DNA of 64,000 nt from Halictus rubicundus (GCF_050948215.1 NC_135158.1:10339822-10403821), one strand, 5' to 3'. Counted from the first letter of the stretch, positions 1 through 13,224 are shown. A program made the numbers and translations. The notes: a model not told the origin generated them from the letters alone.

Positions 1-2607
1 AATGTAATTTTTAAAATAGGACGTGTTGCTGTATAAAAAGTAGGAGACGAGATTTAATTTATTTAGAATTTTTCTCGATTTTTATTTTCGTATCTGCTTG
101 TGTTAATTCACTATGAAATAAATAAGTGCTTGGATATGAGCGATTTAACTGAAGATACGTCAAAGCACGTGTCGCATGTTTCCAGAAAATAGAATAAAAT
201 GAATAACGAGTTTATTAGAGAATTATACGTTGCAGCTAAAATTGTTTTTAAATTCACCAATTAGATTTTGAACGTGCTTCTTATTTAGGTGTACCTTGTA
301 ATCCTCAATCGTGTGTTTTAATATGCTTCATAATTTAATGCCAGTTTATTCCGGCAACCTCGTTACATTTATTCTTACAAGCAAGTTAATTATTGCGAGT
401 GCCGTCCTCTTTGTATAATTTATTTCAGCTTTCCGATAAAACACTGCCTGAATATCTTCAATTATTTCTCGCGTAATCTCCCACACCGTGACAGATTTAA
501 TTTGTTTCGCGTTAATTTTATGTGGATTTATGAAGCGCCAATAATGCGCACCGCATTTGTTTGAAGGAATCGCTTAACAAGCCGGAAAACAATATTTTAT
601 TTAAAATTTATGCGTTAAATTGTCAGTCACGAACAGAACACATAAGAGTCAGAAACGCCATATTTAAATTCTTGTTTCGCGATCGATACAATTTTAAATA
701 CTCATTTCCAGGAAAATTTTTAGCACCGACAGTGACTTTTCTTTCAACTTTTAGAATGTCAAAGCGCATTGACATTTGTCTTGCATTTTAGTTGGATGCG
801 CGAATTTAATTCAGGATTCCTTGCAGAAGCAACCTTTTGATTTTCAATAATAGCGGGATAAAAAAGAAATGTTAAATGGGTCATATCGTCTCGTTTGATA
901 AATCTGGTGTCAAATAAATGCCTTTATAAATTCGTTCCATGTCGAGTTCAATTTTCTCGATTTACTCAACGAACCTTTTAGAACTCGTCCGTCAAAGGTA
1001 ATCGATTCCGACTCGATTTGTCACTGTACGTGTTTATCAGTGTCTTCTGACATGCCCACCATGGATAGTGAATATTCAACAGTTTTCGTGGGTAAGCTCT
1101 ACCTACCATCAAACGCGACTTTATCGAATTTGTTCGATCAATAATGTCTGTTTACTGCGTCCTATCTCTTTGAACCTAATCGGAACATAGCGACACGGAA
1201 GAAAAAATTTTCTATAGGATCTTCGTCCCGTTTCAACGAGGAGCATAATATTTAAAATACAATATTCACGGGAATTCTCTTGCGAGAATCATTTAATTCT
1301 CGAAAACTCCTGTATCTCAACCTAAAAATTGTGCCAAAAACCATGTAGTTTCATTTTATTTTATTTTCAGTAAACGGATTTGCGAATTGAACTATTTATC
1401 TACTCGCAATCTCGATATTAAACAAAATTTCGCGTTCAAAAGTTTTAGCTATATTTTTAAATATATCTTCTGGTTTCGATGGTTGCACACAGTGACCTCG
1501 TTGGTGCATCATATACGAAACAAAAAGGAAGTTTTTTATGAAACACGTTACCCGACTTTCTCTGAAGCGTCTCGGAGAAAAAAGAATCTATTTTCCTTCT
1601 TCATAATTAAGAAATGGGGGATCGGATTACAAGGAAGCGGCCCAGACAGAGACGGAATTTTATTAAAATCTCGTATGGGAAAATATGACGTTAATTAGTC
1701 GCATGTAGCGCGCGTTTTCAGTGGTACCGCAAAAGGAAAACTAATTTCGAGAAAACCCTGTCTCTACTCCTCCCGAATTACCGCATCGTATTTATTATAC
1801 ATGTAATATCTTGAAAAAATTAGCACACATCTCAAAATTGTCAAAATGATGATGTTTCTTCAACGCGGAGAAATGCGAGAACGAGCGCGAAAGAAAGCGT
1901 TCACACGTTTGACATTTCCTTTCCTCTATAACGCGACATGATTCACGTTATGGTCGTCGTAGCGAGAATTCAAAGATTTCCGCGGCGCATCGTGGCAACA
2001 ATCGAACGACGCGCGGTTATTTTATTACATCGACGACAGAATCCCGGACGAAAAATCATTCGCAATATTGCATTGTGAACGCGCGTAGGATCCAATAATT
2101 GCGATTTGTCGCCGAAGAATTTCGGAATATTGGCGCACGTGTATGGTAACGTACCGGAACCCGCGGAATACACAATTCGCCTTTGGTTTGCTGACGCTCA
2201 GTAATTTGAATCCATAATGCATTCGAAATATATGGTAACGCACTTTTATTCAATCTCACGTCGACATGATTTCCATAGTGATCGGAACAAGAAGCAGTTT
2301 GATTAAACGTCCCACGCACGTTGAGATGCATAGAACCGCGCGAAACGCGTTTAAACTGATAAATTTGAAACGCGTCGAAGTATCGATAAAAGGACTTCGT
2401 TCATCGAAAAACTTATTGTTCGCGCGAAAAAAAAAAAAATGGCACTCACGCTCGGTCGCTCCGACTAAAATTTCGTTATTGCACACTCGCGGGACACAAT
2501 CGAATCTAAACTTTTCAATTATTATATCACGGGATGTCGAAGCGTCGCCATCGATAATTCTGTTTTTTCCTCTGCGAACTTATTTTTACGTCAATAATGG
2601 CGAAAGC

Positions 2608-2640
<33 letters not shown>

Positions 2641-4134
2641 CGACGTTTTACATGTGTTTCGATGTTACACGGCGTTCAGTGTCTGTCGATGAGATTCGTT
2701 GAAACGGACGACGCAATTGGTCAATCGTCGACCGTATTTGGGAATGCGCATGTGTGTACATGCACGAGAGAAGGATGCACGTGCACACGGACGTGCGCAG
2801 GAGTATAGGGAAGGCCGATTACATATTTACGTACACTGAGCAAATTGACTCTGAGCGCAGGAATCGTACGATTTGCTTCCGCGAATCGAGCCAATTGGAT
2901 GTAAAAAATCACGGTGGATTTACTTCCTTCCTCTCGTAGCTCAATTTTAATTTACCGAGGTAGCTCGGTCCCCGAAATTTATTCTTAAAGCTGTAAATAA
3001 ACAGAGGAAACGAGCCAAATACTTCTTTATTTTTCGTATCACGCGTTCCTGCTAATCGCGAGGGATTAAAACAAGAGTACAGAGTACAAATTACTCTTTG
3101 GTACTAGATCATCAAGATTTTTCACCAAGCTCGACGTTATTATTTACACCTGGAATCACCCTGTGCTCGAACGCTCCAAACAAATTGTATTGGTAGTTAA
3201 TTTTTGCGCAGCGACGTCTGCATTGTTCGTATATCATTTCCATTGAGGAATGTCTTGCCGGGAGAGGTCAGTGACCGACTGCATCAACGGATAGTGAGAA
3301 TCCAGCTTAATCCTCTCGAGGTTGTAAGGCACAGGCTCTATGCTCTCGCGGTGAATTCCGACTATTGCCCGCTGAATTAATATTGAGCAATCAATTTGAA
3401 GTGGTAGGGCAAGTGGGCTCATTGATTTGTACCGTCAGATTAAACTTTTGCCTCGGAGTGTATCTATTGTTGAGAAATCCTGCTGCTGTTTTCGAGTGAT
3501 GCACGGCTATAGAAAGTCGTTAAAATAGACACGGAGTTTTTGCTGGAACGCCTGTGTCTGTTTGTACGTGTACCTGTTGCGATGGACTCGTGTTAGTCTC
3601 GAGCAAACACGAATGAAATAATGTCGAAGTTTTTTTCAGTATTCTCAAATAGAATAAATACCTGGCTGGTCAGCTCGTTTTTAATGATATCGTAATTTAA
3701 TGATATCCAGGACAACGTTGAAAAAGCAGAATTTCTACAGACTATTTTAGAGACATTTATAACACCTTTAGCTTTATGGCCGTGTACACCAAGCGAGCGG
3801 AATCGCATAAATATCTTGGATGTTTGTGGCTGTATGAAAAACAGGTTACTATGTTCGAACTGCTCTTTCCATGTGTTCATGTTTACGCGATTCTACGTAC
3901 ACCGTGTAGAACCAGGCTGTATAAAACGTATAAAATATTTCCAGTTCATGTACGAGTGTGTGTTTAGTAATTAGTAAACTAATATTAAACAGCACACGAT
4001 TGGGAGTTCTTAAATTTTACAGCACACAACAGGAGCACTTATAATGCACCAGCTGCATTCACACCCTCACTAGGAATTTATGAATTGTTCTTAAAATAAC
4101 CAGCAAGCGAACGATGCCAATGAGCAGGTGACAA
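1..4134. other. Unique non-coding stretch, no gene recognised
   Basis: No open frame here resembles a known protein. The longest, a 180-codon frame at 2266-2808, runs through a (CT)n tract that reads as Ser-Leu repeats, and several overlapping frames on the minus strand are equally open, so it is probably chance. A poly(A) run lies at 2430-2440 and a CA/GT-rich patch at about 2745-2800. Nothing else structured was seen. The stretch may be intronic (inference from the splice-site candidates at 7.4 and 34.3 kb). Confidence 0.6.
2613..2641 (+). repeat. (CT)n microsatellite
   Basis: Uninterrupted TC dinucleotides, about 14 units, pyrimidine on the plus strand. It is the first of four such tracts in the window, all in the same orientation. 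Tracts like this can be bound by GAGA-type factors as DNA or by polypyrimidine-tract proteins as RNA; neither is shown here. Confidence 0.95.
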
Positions 4135-4181
4135 TTTCAATTTCAAATTGCATAGAATGAAATTTGCAATTTTCATTGAAA
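4135..4181. repeat. Short imperfect hairpin
   Basis: The arm TTTCAAT-TTC-AAATTGCA pairs with TGCAATTT-TC-ATTGAAA around a loop of about 12 nt, giving 15 base pairs and one small internal loop. It is shorter than a usual pre-microRNA and very AT-rich, so it may be chance. It is recorded because the two arms match exactly outside the internal loop. Confidence 0.5.
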
Positions 4182-7100
4182 CAAAAAATCTATTCTGATC
4201 GGATTCGTGAAAACAGTGTAAAAGTATTTCCTGTTTCTGAAGATTAGCGTAATACTAGTCAATTTCCATAAACATTCGCAAGGTAATTATTAGATAATCG
4301 ACTGGCTTCCGCCACGATCGGTCTCAAGTGGGTATTTCTTGCAGCGTGGCGCTTATTTACATATGAATCCATATTGTCACGCGTAGAGGGACATCGTGGC
4401 TGCATGTATACCTGGTCGCTTACACGCGTCAGGCTCGCTGGAACGTAGTCTGCCCGCCAATAATTCTCCCCTGTAGTATAACATTTTGAGCTTGACAGTC
4501 GAAGTTCCTGAATGGTACATTCAAATCGAGTCTCGGTCGGAGACAAAGTCGCCGCCCATTTACAACACAATACGTGACCGCCGCCCCCTTCTCGAGTTTG
4601 CGTTCTCCGCCAAGGTGTTCTTCTGCTTCGTGATACGGACTGACGGATATTTTCAGTTTAGCTGTGCCCACGGGCTCGATAATTCGTCTGGACGTCTGGC
4701 TTTCGTCTGGCTGGAAATCCTGCAGCAATATGCGAAAATATACATGAAACTCTTTATCAGAAGAGTTGACTTTCATCACACGTTGTTCATAATTAAACAC
4801 CGTCCGAATACGAGTCTTCAAGTTTTATTTCCATTAAAATTTTAAGCGGTGATGTTTGGAATAAAAAGTGATCAGGCTACCATGGATCAGAGCTGTTCAG
4901 CTTGTGCCATTTACGAATACAGCGAGTTCTCGATATATGTGAACAACACGAGTCTTGCCAGCGTCCGTAATTACATTTTGTTACATTTACATTTAAAAAG
5001 ATAATTAATCATGCAAAATGTGATTCTGCTCTTTTTAAATCGATGCCCCGGCACGCATTTTCGAGGAGAATTACGTTAATCAAGATTTTGTATCGTGAAA
5101 TTTGTATTTTCCCTGGACCGCAGGTGTGTTTTTTGCGGAATTGCCAGACCAGGCTCTATCTTTTAATTTCGTAAGCCGTTGCCGCAGCTAAACTTAATTT
5201 TCTCGAACCTTTAAATTTGCGTTGCGAAAAACTCGTGGTTACTTTGTCGCTACTATAGATGTCAATGTAACTCGGCGTACATTACACTTACGAAGGATTT
5301 TCTTGCGCGGTTTCAGAAAAAATTCAATTTTCCGTTTCTCCACGCTGATAAATACCATTCATTTGGAGAAAAAGGACATAAGTCTCAGAACGCGAAGGAA
5401 ACTGTTCAGCAGTTGAAAATTGAAGAAATTAAACGAGGCAGCGCGCATCGCTTGATCTCCGTAATCAGATGCAATTATATGAATTTCATGGCATTATGTA
5501 ATCCGTAGAGCGGGATTAGTTCATTTTCGTACTCTTCTCGCTTCTTTTACCAGTCAAGAAAGTTCGTACCTTACATTTCACGTCAGGCAAGAAAGCGTTC
5601 GCCCTCATCGCAGACTTCTCGCGTCAGAATTTCGTTTCCGTTTGAGAACACCCTGAAAACTTTCGAATAAGTTTCACTCGAATAATTTTTCGTAGATTAA
5701 ATGACGACTGGCCGGGCACGTTCTTGCGTGACACGTGAAACTTTGTGACATTTTATTCCTACGAACGGCGTGTAAAATACGTAGGTACGGTGGAAACGCC
5801 GTACACCACTGTCGCAGACTCATTCGATCGTAAAAATTTGTACAGAGTAAAATTTCAAGCAGAAACGTCCAGATTGTCGGCACCCATTAGCTGTTTGCGT
5901 TTGCTCCGACAATTATTCTAAATATCAAGTTAATAATTCGCATGAATAATTCGTTATATCCCCTCGCTCGGTTTTCCAATTTCACGAGCGTCTGTCCCGG
6001 CTTTTCTTTGCACATCTTCTATCCAGGTAATTAATGATGTTTAATTAGCATAATCTTCGTTTCCAATTCCAACCGCCGGCTGAAGACCATCGTGTCGTCG
6101 GTTATACTCGAATGGAGTTTGCGGTGGAACGTAGAGGGAGGCAAGATGAAAGGATAAAAGCAGCTTAAGAGGACCTCGTTGCGTGTATGTCATAAAGGCT
6201 TTCCAAATAGAAACTTAAAGTGGAGATCAAACTGAAACTGAAATTTGTACATGCATACTTCCGCCATGGGGCAGATCGTTCGGCGAAAATAATGCAGTTT
6301 TATCCGTTAGGCATTATAATGCGTCTGCGCTCGAATAAAGGAGGCCCAGACGTTTTATGCTCTCTCGTTTAGATCTCCGTTTTAAACGACACAACTGAAC
6401 AAGCATAGAATCAAAAATCATTTCACTACAGCTTTCGTTCGATATAAGGCGATGCCTAGGGACCGGCTTTCGTCGTATCTCGGATGAAGAAGAAGAAAAG
6501 GGAATAGCGATTTCCTTAGTTTCTAGATTTTCTTATATTGACTCCGGTATAGCACACGGAGGGTTAATATGTATCGCAATTGTTTCCCAAACATACGTTC
6601 TAACATTATTTTCTTTAATTTTTTTTTAATTTTAAGAGATGCACCGCCGACTTATTATCATAACTGTCTCTCGGACGTGTTTTCTCAGCTGCATTATTTT
6701 CCCAATATCTTTCACACAATTTTGCAAACTGCGATTTGTTAGCTCCGATTTCGATGGGGACTGTTCCCCGGGCATAAGTTTCGCCGGACGCGATTAAAAT
6801 TTCACCTGGACAAAGCCTCGGCTCTATTTCCTTCTTCCTCGCCGGCTTTTGTCGTTGCAGTCAACATCCGCGCGCACGACGATGCGTCGAATTAATATTT
6901 CAACGACGATGGCCTTTCGCTTGTTGTAGTCATCCACCGCGACGAGCCGGGCGATGGTATTGCTTTAATGAATAAACATCAACTCCGTTGAAATCTCCGT
7001 TGCGAATACCGGTGCACTCGAATGAAAGAGTGTCTACGCATGCCTGCTTAGTCTGCGTTTCGCAAAGCTGTATAATGGCGCTCATTATCATGATAATTAT

Positions 7101-7400
7101 ACATCCCAATGAATACGTTTTTATTTTACGTTCGTTTGAAGCTCGCCCCTCTGCACGGGAGAGACCGTCCGCGAGGACTTTTGTTTTCATCTGTTTTTAT
7201 AGTCGCGAAATTTCGGATAATGTTACTTTTAAAGAGTTCACCGTTTCCGTTTAGATTCGCAACACGAGCCAGAGAAGCCATTGGACCGCCGATTTTATGG
7301 TGAAACTGTTACAAAAATTGAGCTTCGTAATCATTCAGAAAAGGAGTTAACACTTAATATTACGTTAGTTTTGTTATTTCGTGAAATGTTGTTCAAATGA
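4182..7400. other. Unique non-coding stretch
   Basis: No recognisable coding region. It contains one copy of a dispersed repeat at 4918-4966. A weaker zero-exon splice motif (pyrimidine tract, CAG then GTAATT) sits at 6012-6032. A small GAA-rich run occurs near 6486-6500. Nothing else was seen. Confidence 0.55.
4918..4966 (+). repeat. Dispersed repeat fragment, copy 1
   Basis: About 48 bp starting TACAGCGAGTTCTCGATATA and ending in TTGCCAGCG. It matches 22067-22115 at most positions, including the central ATGTGAACAACACG. The TA-CAG start recalls a pogo/Tigger-type terminal repeat, but no opposite end was found nearby, so it is best described as a fragment of unknown parentage. Confidence 0.6.
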
Positions 7401-7423
7401 TTCTCTTATTGTTTCAGGTAAGT
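7401..7423 (+). promoter_or_regulatory. Candidate recursive splice site (ratchet point) 1
   Basis: A pyrimidine-rich tract (TTCTCTTATTGTTTCAG) is followed immediately by GTAAGT, so a consensus 3' splice site abuts a consensus 5' splice site with no exon between (junction 7417|7418). In Drosophila this juxtaposed arrangement marks ratchet points that remove very long introns in steps. No exon was recognised on either side. It could instead be the start of a real exon whose first bases happen to read GTAAGT. Orientation implies plus-strand transcription. Confidence 0.5.
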
Positions 7424-10400
7424 GTCGCAACTTCGGACCGCAACGTTCGAGCTGTACACGTGTTCCGTGAGTACGGGCAGTTTCGTTGATCGCAATTGGA
7501 AAAATTATTCACGAGATGAACAATGAGAATTTACGTCAGCAACAAACTAGTTTGCCACGTGAAACACATACTCCGGTAACATGTAAATTGGAGCACTGTT
7601 TCAAGATAAATCAACGTAATGAAGAACCATGGGAGTTTAATTCCTCGCATTGCCTTTACTCAAACGGGGTATTTACAAGTAAAGTTGAACTAAACACGAG
7701 CAAATTCCTTTTAACGGAAGATGTATGACTCGGCTTAATGCACGGAAATGTGTAGATAAGCCGGTCCCCATGAAATCTAGACATTGCAATTAGTCTGAGA
7801 AACTTTGTGCTGCATCATCATTAAAACAGAGCTGCGTTTCGATGTTAATGCAATAGGTTATTTTTGAATCGTTCGTTACACTGACCTCATTTTAAGTTCA
7901 TAATGTTTCTGCCTGAAACAAACTTTATATTAACAGTTTGTACGAGCTGTCGGGCCAACGAACCAGACAAAACTTCATTAACAATTACACAAATTTATGA
8001 TCGATAGCGGAAACGATGGCGCAGCTCGTAATGCTCGCGGCACCAGTTGCGACAAACTCTCCAAAGTGCAGGGGGAGAATCGATTACTTAATACTCTTCA
8101 GTATTTCATAGCAAAAAATGTATTACCTTGTCGAAATGAGGTTCATTGTTCATCGGTAAACTCATAGTTCCGCTACTCTAGATGGCTTATTTATATCGCA
8201 AACTTTTTAATCGATATTCTATGCCTCGTTGTCTCCAGTTGAAATCTTGCCTTTCTATGTGACATATTTTCATCATGACACAGCGTGCATATTAAACAAA
8301 TTTCCCAGGACGTCGTCTCAGAAAAGAAGTCTAAAGAGTTACGGCAAGCAAAGAAGGATTTTTATTATCCATTTACGACTCCCATTTTTATGCAAAAATC
8401 CCCCCTTTTCCGGGTTTGCAATCGGTTGCGGTGCAGCCTGTAAAGAAGATAGAATCTGTGGGACCCGCATAAAGGGTATTTGCAGATAGCGGCCGTATTA
8501 AGGGTTGCTATCGAAATAAAATCTTTCTAAGCCCGGGACACGGTAGAAAAGTAGAAAATAAAGGAGGGATGAATGAGTAATCGCGTAACCGGTTATCTTG
8601 TGACAGAACATTAGACTTAATGCACGAACGGCCTTAGCGCGCGCACCCCCTTCGTTCTTCGCCCCCATGGAAAACAGAGAGCCCGGGTCGTGGAATGAAA
8701 GTTAATAACCCCTTTCCACGCATGCGTTTCTACGTAATTGCACGCCCAACTGCGGCATTTATACAGTCCTTTTAGGTCCAATTGATTTTACGTTTACCGT
8801 AGGAGAAAAGGTCGCCGCGTGTAAATTCGGAAACGGTTTTGCACGCGCCCGACAGATAAACAGTTAACGAGAAGACTCGGCTAAATGTTGCTAACACTTC
8901 GACTGGAAAACCCTCCTACGGAGTCCCTGCTACATTCGCAAGCAATTAAACTCCGAATTGTTAACAACTTTTTGCCGGTCTGCGACCTTTTCCACTGAAC
9001 TTACAGTGCTAGTTACGTTGTCGCTCAACGGTATGTGGACACTTTCTTAATGTAGATAGATAGAGAAAGAATTTATTGAATAATCCCCTTGCAATCTCAA
9101 TTAGCGTAAATTTACAGAAACTCGAACAAAATTTGCAAATTTGGAATAATATATTAATGTAGTGGGAGAGAAGTTGAACTTGGACCCGATTTACAAATCA
9201 TAGTTAATCGGTAAACAACTGCGAGTCTTTGTGCAAAATAAAAATTTTCAAATTTAAAAATGTACAACTGTCCACACACTTTTGGATGAACGTGTATACC
9301 GCTGCATTTTGCTGTCAATGTTTTATTTCCAATGATAAAAAATTCCAATTTCATTGAAATTTCATGCTCCGGAGGTACATAATACAATACTTCCCTCCAT
9401 TTCTTCTCTTCGAGTCAATTTCGAAGTCTCGTTTCATTACGCTTCAACAATAAGCAGAAATTATTCATATCTCGATGGAACGGAAGTTTTCCATTGTATC
9501 TTATGAATTATAATATTGTATATATAAATTCTCGGCAGACATTCGATATATTAATCATCTGAACGAAATTATGAATTGCAAAGTAGGGTTGCTTTCGTCT
9601 CGCAAATAATTGCATGTTTTATAATGGGACATCAGCATTACGCTGTAGTGATGAATAAATTTATATGATTAAATCGATGGTTTTATAGTATACTCGCGAC
9701 GCATTTAATCTATTAAATTTAACAGAAAAAGGGTGAATGTAACAATGAAATCGATTAAACAATCGTTTTGCTTTATTGCTTTACCTGAGCAATTTTAAAA
9801 GATAAACAAAATTATAAGTATATGCTATTCGCATTTCGAAATTAAAATTTTGTTGATATAGTCGCCCACACTTACACCTCGCATAATTGGAAAACAAATT
9901 ATTTTTAGGTGAATCATGCAATAGAAATTTGGAAACGGTTCTGAAGTTTCAAAATGAAATGTCATAATCTGAAGGCACGGTCTTATAGTTTCTGGCAGCC
10001 TTGCACTTTTTAGGTTTAAAAATACTGTAAAAGTTCGGTTGGCTGATATCTTGAGTCGGATTGGGTGTAATCCCCAAACGTGTCACTCTTACAACTTATA
10101 GATCGCCAGGATCTCGCGAGATCAAGATGTTTCGTAAGATATCCGATTTGTCCTGTAACTTGCGTGAGATATAAAACTGACTTGTCTTTCTTAAATTTTT
10201 TTTACGAGATCTCGGCACAGTGTGTAAAAGTGTGACGACCGAAGCTTCCAGTAGTGCACCTGGTGAAGATTTGTACAAAATCTTGTCAAAAAATTGCGTA
10301 GAACATTCCGATCGATAAATAATAGTTGGAGTGCAACCAGTGTTACAGTACTACTTACCAGACACTAAAAATGCAATCACATTACACCAATAAACGTTAT

Positions 10401-11449
10401 ATGTATCACTATTTGATATGCAAAAATAAATATCCAGATTTCAGTTCGTACACGTATTTACATCCGCTCTTTCTGGCTTGCGCTTTTCATCGCGGACCAT
10501 TACACGCTTCGCACGGCGGAGATACCAGTTATTCACGCGCGTTCCTCCTTCGCGAGATTGTTCATCCGACCGATGATAAATGCGAACGTACACTATTGCT
10601 CTGCTGACTACTGGGCCCGCGCATGCTGCGCCACCGTGAGATAATGTGGATGAAAAAATTGTGGTACTTACGCGTTCCAAATACACGCTAATGTCCCGAT
10701 ATGCGTGCAAACTTCGGGACCGAAGTGTCGCTTGTATCGTGTATCTACTTTTCCTTCGATCGCCAGCGTCGAATATAGAAAATGTAGCGAGTGAACAAAA
10801 CGTCGACGCTGAAAACAATTCAGTGGCAAAGCCTTTTTGCTCTCAGTTATTTATTAATGAATCTTTCACCATATTTGTGAAATTTTTCTGATTGAAACGA
10901 ACCGAGACACGGTTCAATTAAAATTGAACTTTTTTACTACAGCATATCATTAAAATCTGTGGATCTTACTGTTCGCGAATATTGCAAATGCGTTGATTGA
11001 TTTGGATGATTTTTAATAACTTCGCAGAGACGTTGTGTGGTTTCAGTAATTGTGTAACAAGGGATCATAAATATGTTATCCAGGCTCATTTGGTATTTTT
11101 AATGCTAACGGAGATAATGAGAGGCAGGTCTGGAAGAACATTTATTTATCTGATCATGCTACACTGCCTCCATTAGGTGATGGGAATGGCGATGTGATTA
11201 TAGGGTAAATTAACAAAACGTAATTATGTGAGAGAATACTGTGCGGATTGTGGCAGTGAATCTTCTGGACAGAGCAAAATAATGAAATGTATTTATTTAA
11301 TGTCACCTTCAATATCATGATTTCATATTATCTGACTCTCACAGTGATATAATTTCAGCAGTAAAAATCTGTAGTGAAATTGATTAAAACGATATTGTAC
11401 CAATACTTACAAGTATTTCTACGTTCATGTATAGTCTGATTTAAACATA
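7424..11449. other. Unique non-coding stretch
   Basis: No recognisable gene. The 80-codon frame at 7486-7728 has no domain I know. Vague Tc1-like traces (GTATGTGGACAC near 9032 and TGTCCACACACTTTTG near 9269, inverted) are too short to call. A perfect 12-bp palindrome ATCTCGCGAGAT lies near 10111. From about 10.9 to 11.4 kb the DNA is AT-rich and featureless. Confidence 0.55.
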
Positions 11450-11587
11450 TTGGTAATTGTACAGGAAAGGGGACACTATCGATTTCGATGACTTTTAAAT
11501 ATGCTGTCAAGTTTATCATTTTGAACAATTTTTCCCTATGGATGTTACCGTCGCGGTGAGGTGTCCCCTTTTCTGTATAATTACCAA
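11450..11587. mobile_element. 138-bp MITE with 27-bp terminal inverted repeats
   Basis: The ends begin TTGGTAATTGTACAGGAAAG and, from the opposite side, TTGGTAATTATACAGAAAAG. Both continue GGGACAC, giving 27 bp with two mismatches. The interior has no coding capacity. The superfamily is uncertain: an internal TA-CAG could be the real end of a Tc1/mariner-type element, with the outer bases also inverted. No clear target duplication was seen (ACATA on the left, CAAATA on the right). Confidence 0.75.
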
Positions 11588-12940
11588 CAAATATTTTATT
11601 TCGTTGAATTTAAATAGATATAGACAATATAATATCGACGTTCAATTTAAATGAAAGCTCGAGTACTATTTAAATAGAAAGGTAATAACATTATGAAAAT
11701 GCGATATATTTTTCTTTGATTCCTACCTCCGAACCAACCAAGTAATTAAAGTAATTGCGTTCACTCAGTCGAAAGTTGTTAGTATAAGTGCCTATAAGAA
11801 AAGTTCCGATGAACTTTCTATATCTACTACTCGATGCCATGAATCAAAAAGTCCTTAACTGAGTTACCAGCACGCTATCGATTCGAGAGTAATTAAAGCA
11901 TTTCATTTCGAACCCCTTGTATTATCGAATTCATTTATTATTAGGTCTTAAACTAAGTTTCGGAATTCTACTGATTATCTAACTCCCGTCATTTTCAACC
12001 AGTTTTTAAGAGTGTTAATTGCATAGTGGATAAAAACAACACTTTCAAAATCTTCAGAGATTCATCTTACAATCTTATATATTTAATTCTTTAATTTAAT
12101 ATATTATTAGATAAATTATTCAGCTCTCTTGTGACTTTTAAGGCCACTAATTAATATGTCAATGGCGAAAAGCTGATAAATATCTTTTTCAGAAGACTGA
12201 CGTCAATGCAGTACGGCACGAAGTACCAATAAACTGATGAAATGTTTATCAGAACTTGACGAGCCAGTTCATGAAAAGAATAACAGCGTTGCCCCAACAT
12301 TCGCTTTCTGACCGGAAGCGCGCGTGATTCATTTAATAGTTGACATCAAGCACAATCGTGGCAAGGGAATCCCTTATAGCGGAAGCAACATATACGGCTG
12401 AAGGATGCGGTGTGTCTCTTCTTCCGGTTGGGGTGCCAATGGGAGTGCTTTATTGCCCCACCTGCGGATGGATTAGCTTTATGCGAGTCGCAGCTCGCGA
12501 AATTAGTCCATTTTGTTTCTTGATCGTTGAGGGACGGGTTCCGATGAACCTGGACCTACGGCGCACAAAGTTGCTAAGGGCTTAAATAGGAGAATCGATA
12601 CGATCATGCGAATCGTAGAAGAAACAGCGCCGAACTTCGGAACTTTTGGACAGGAAATTTTCCTGACTCGACAAGACGATTCCGACCGATGTAACACCTT
12701 TAGCCTGCTGTTAGACAGGCTCAGTTTGGCTCCCGGTGATAGCACCCCCGCATGAGTTAAGTCGGCTTCGCGCGGCCCGGGACTAAAAAAGTTGTAAGAC
12801 TACTCGGGAAAGTATGGTAGCACTTTAAGGTGTCTGGGAGTTGCCTCGACCGCAGTTTGCCAGGAGACAGCGAAATCTACTGTCCCATCTAGCGACAGAT
12901 GCCTACTAGCGCTAGTATAGTTCATTCAACCAGCGTTAGG
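11588..12940. other. Unique non-coding stretch
   Basis: AT-rich to about 12.25 kb, then a more GC-rich patch to 12.94 kb containing short overlapping frames on both strands (12340-12585 plus, 12503-12745 minus) with no recognisable domain. No gene called. Confidence 0.55.
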
Positions 12941-13090
12941 GCGCGTGTCCGCTTGAGAGCAAAACTGTCGCGAGTTACTCTCCAGAGTCAAATTGTTTTA
13001 ATTTGCACGAAAGGAACATCAATAGCTATACCTTTCGTGCAAAATAAAACACTATACTCGCGACAGTTTTAATCTCAAATGGACACGCAC
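12941..13090. mobile_element. Foldback element forming a long hairpin
   Basis: The left arm starts GCGCGTGTCCGCTTGAGAGC and the right arm, read from the other strand, starts GTGCGTGTCCATTTGAGATT. Both continue AAAACTGTCGCGAGT, later GTTTTAxTTTGCACGAAAGG, and meet at a loop of about 16 nt (AACATCAATAGCTATA). The left arm has roughly 19 extra bases. This is a non-coding foldback MITE by structure. No target duplication could be identified, so the superfamily is unknown. If transcribed it would give a long double-stranded stem that Dicer-2 could process (inference). Confidence 0.8.
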
Positions 13091-13224
13091 CTTCACATTT
13101 AAGGGGGTTTTGAATACCATCTTTTTTTTTAATCTACTTTTAGGAATTCTTTTCAGAAGAATTATTAAATATTTTGCATTGGGATTTTGCACACGCATTT
13201 ATGGCTATCCGACGTACACACGTT

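Noticed and set aside
2266..2808. 180-codon open frame on the plus strand
   Set aside because: It includes translated (CT)n as Ser-Leu repeats, overlaps equally open minus-strand frames, and shows no recognisable domain.
6012..6032. Third possible recursive splice site (CTTCTATCCAG then GTAATT)
   Set aside because: The donor half lacks G at position +5 and the tract is interrupted; too weak to list with the two good sites.
9007..9302. Possible Tc1-like remnant (GTATGTGGACAC and inverted TGTCCACACACTTTTG)
   Set aside because: The matched ends are short and misaligned and no transposase trace lies between them.
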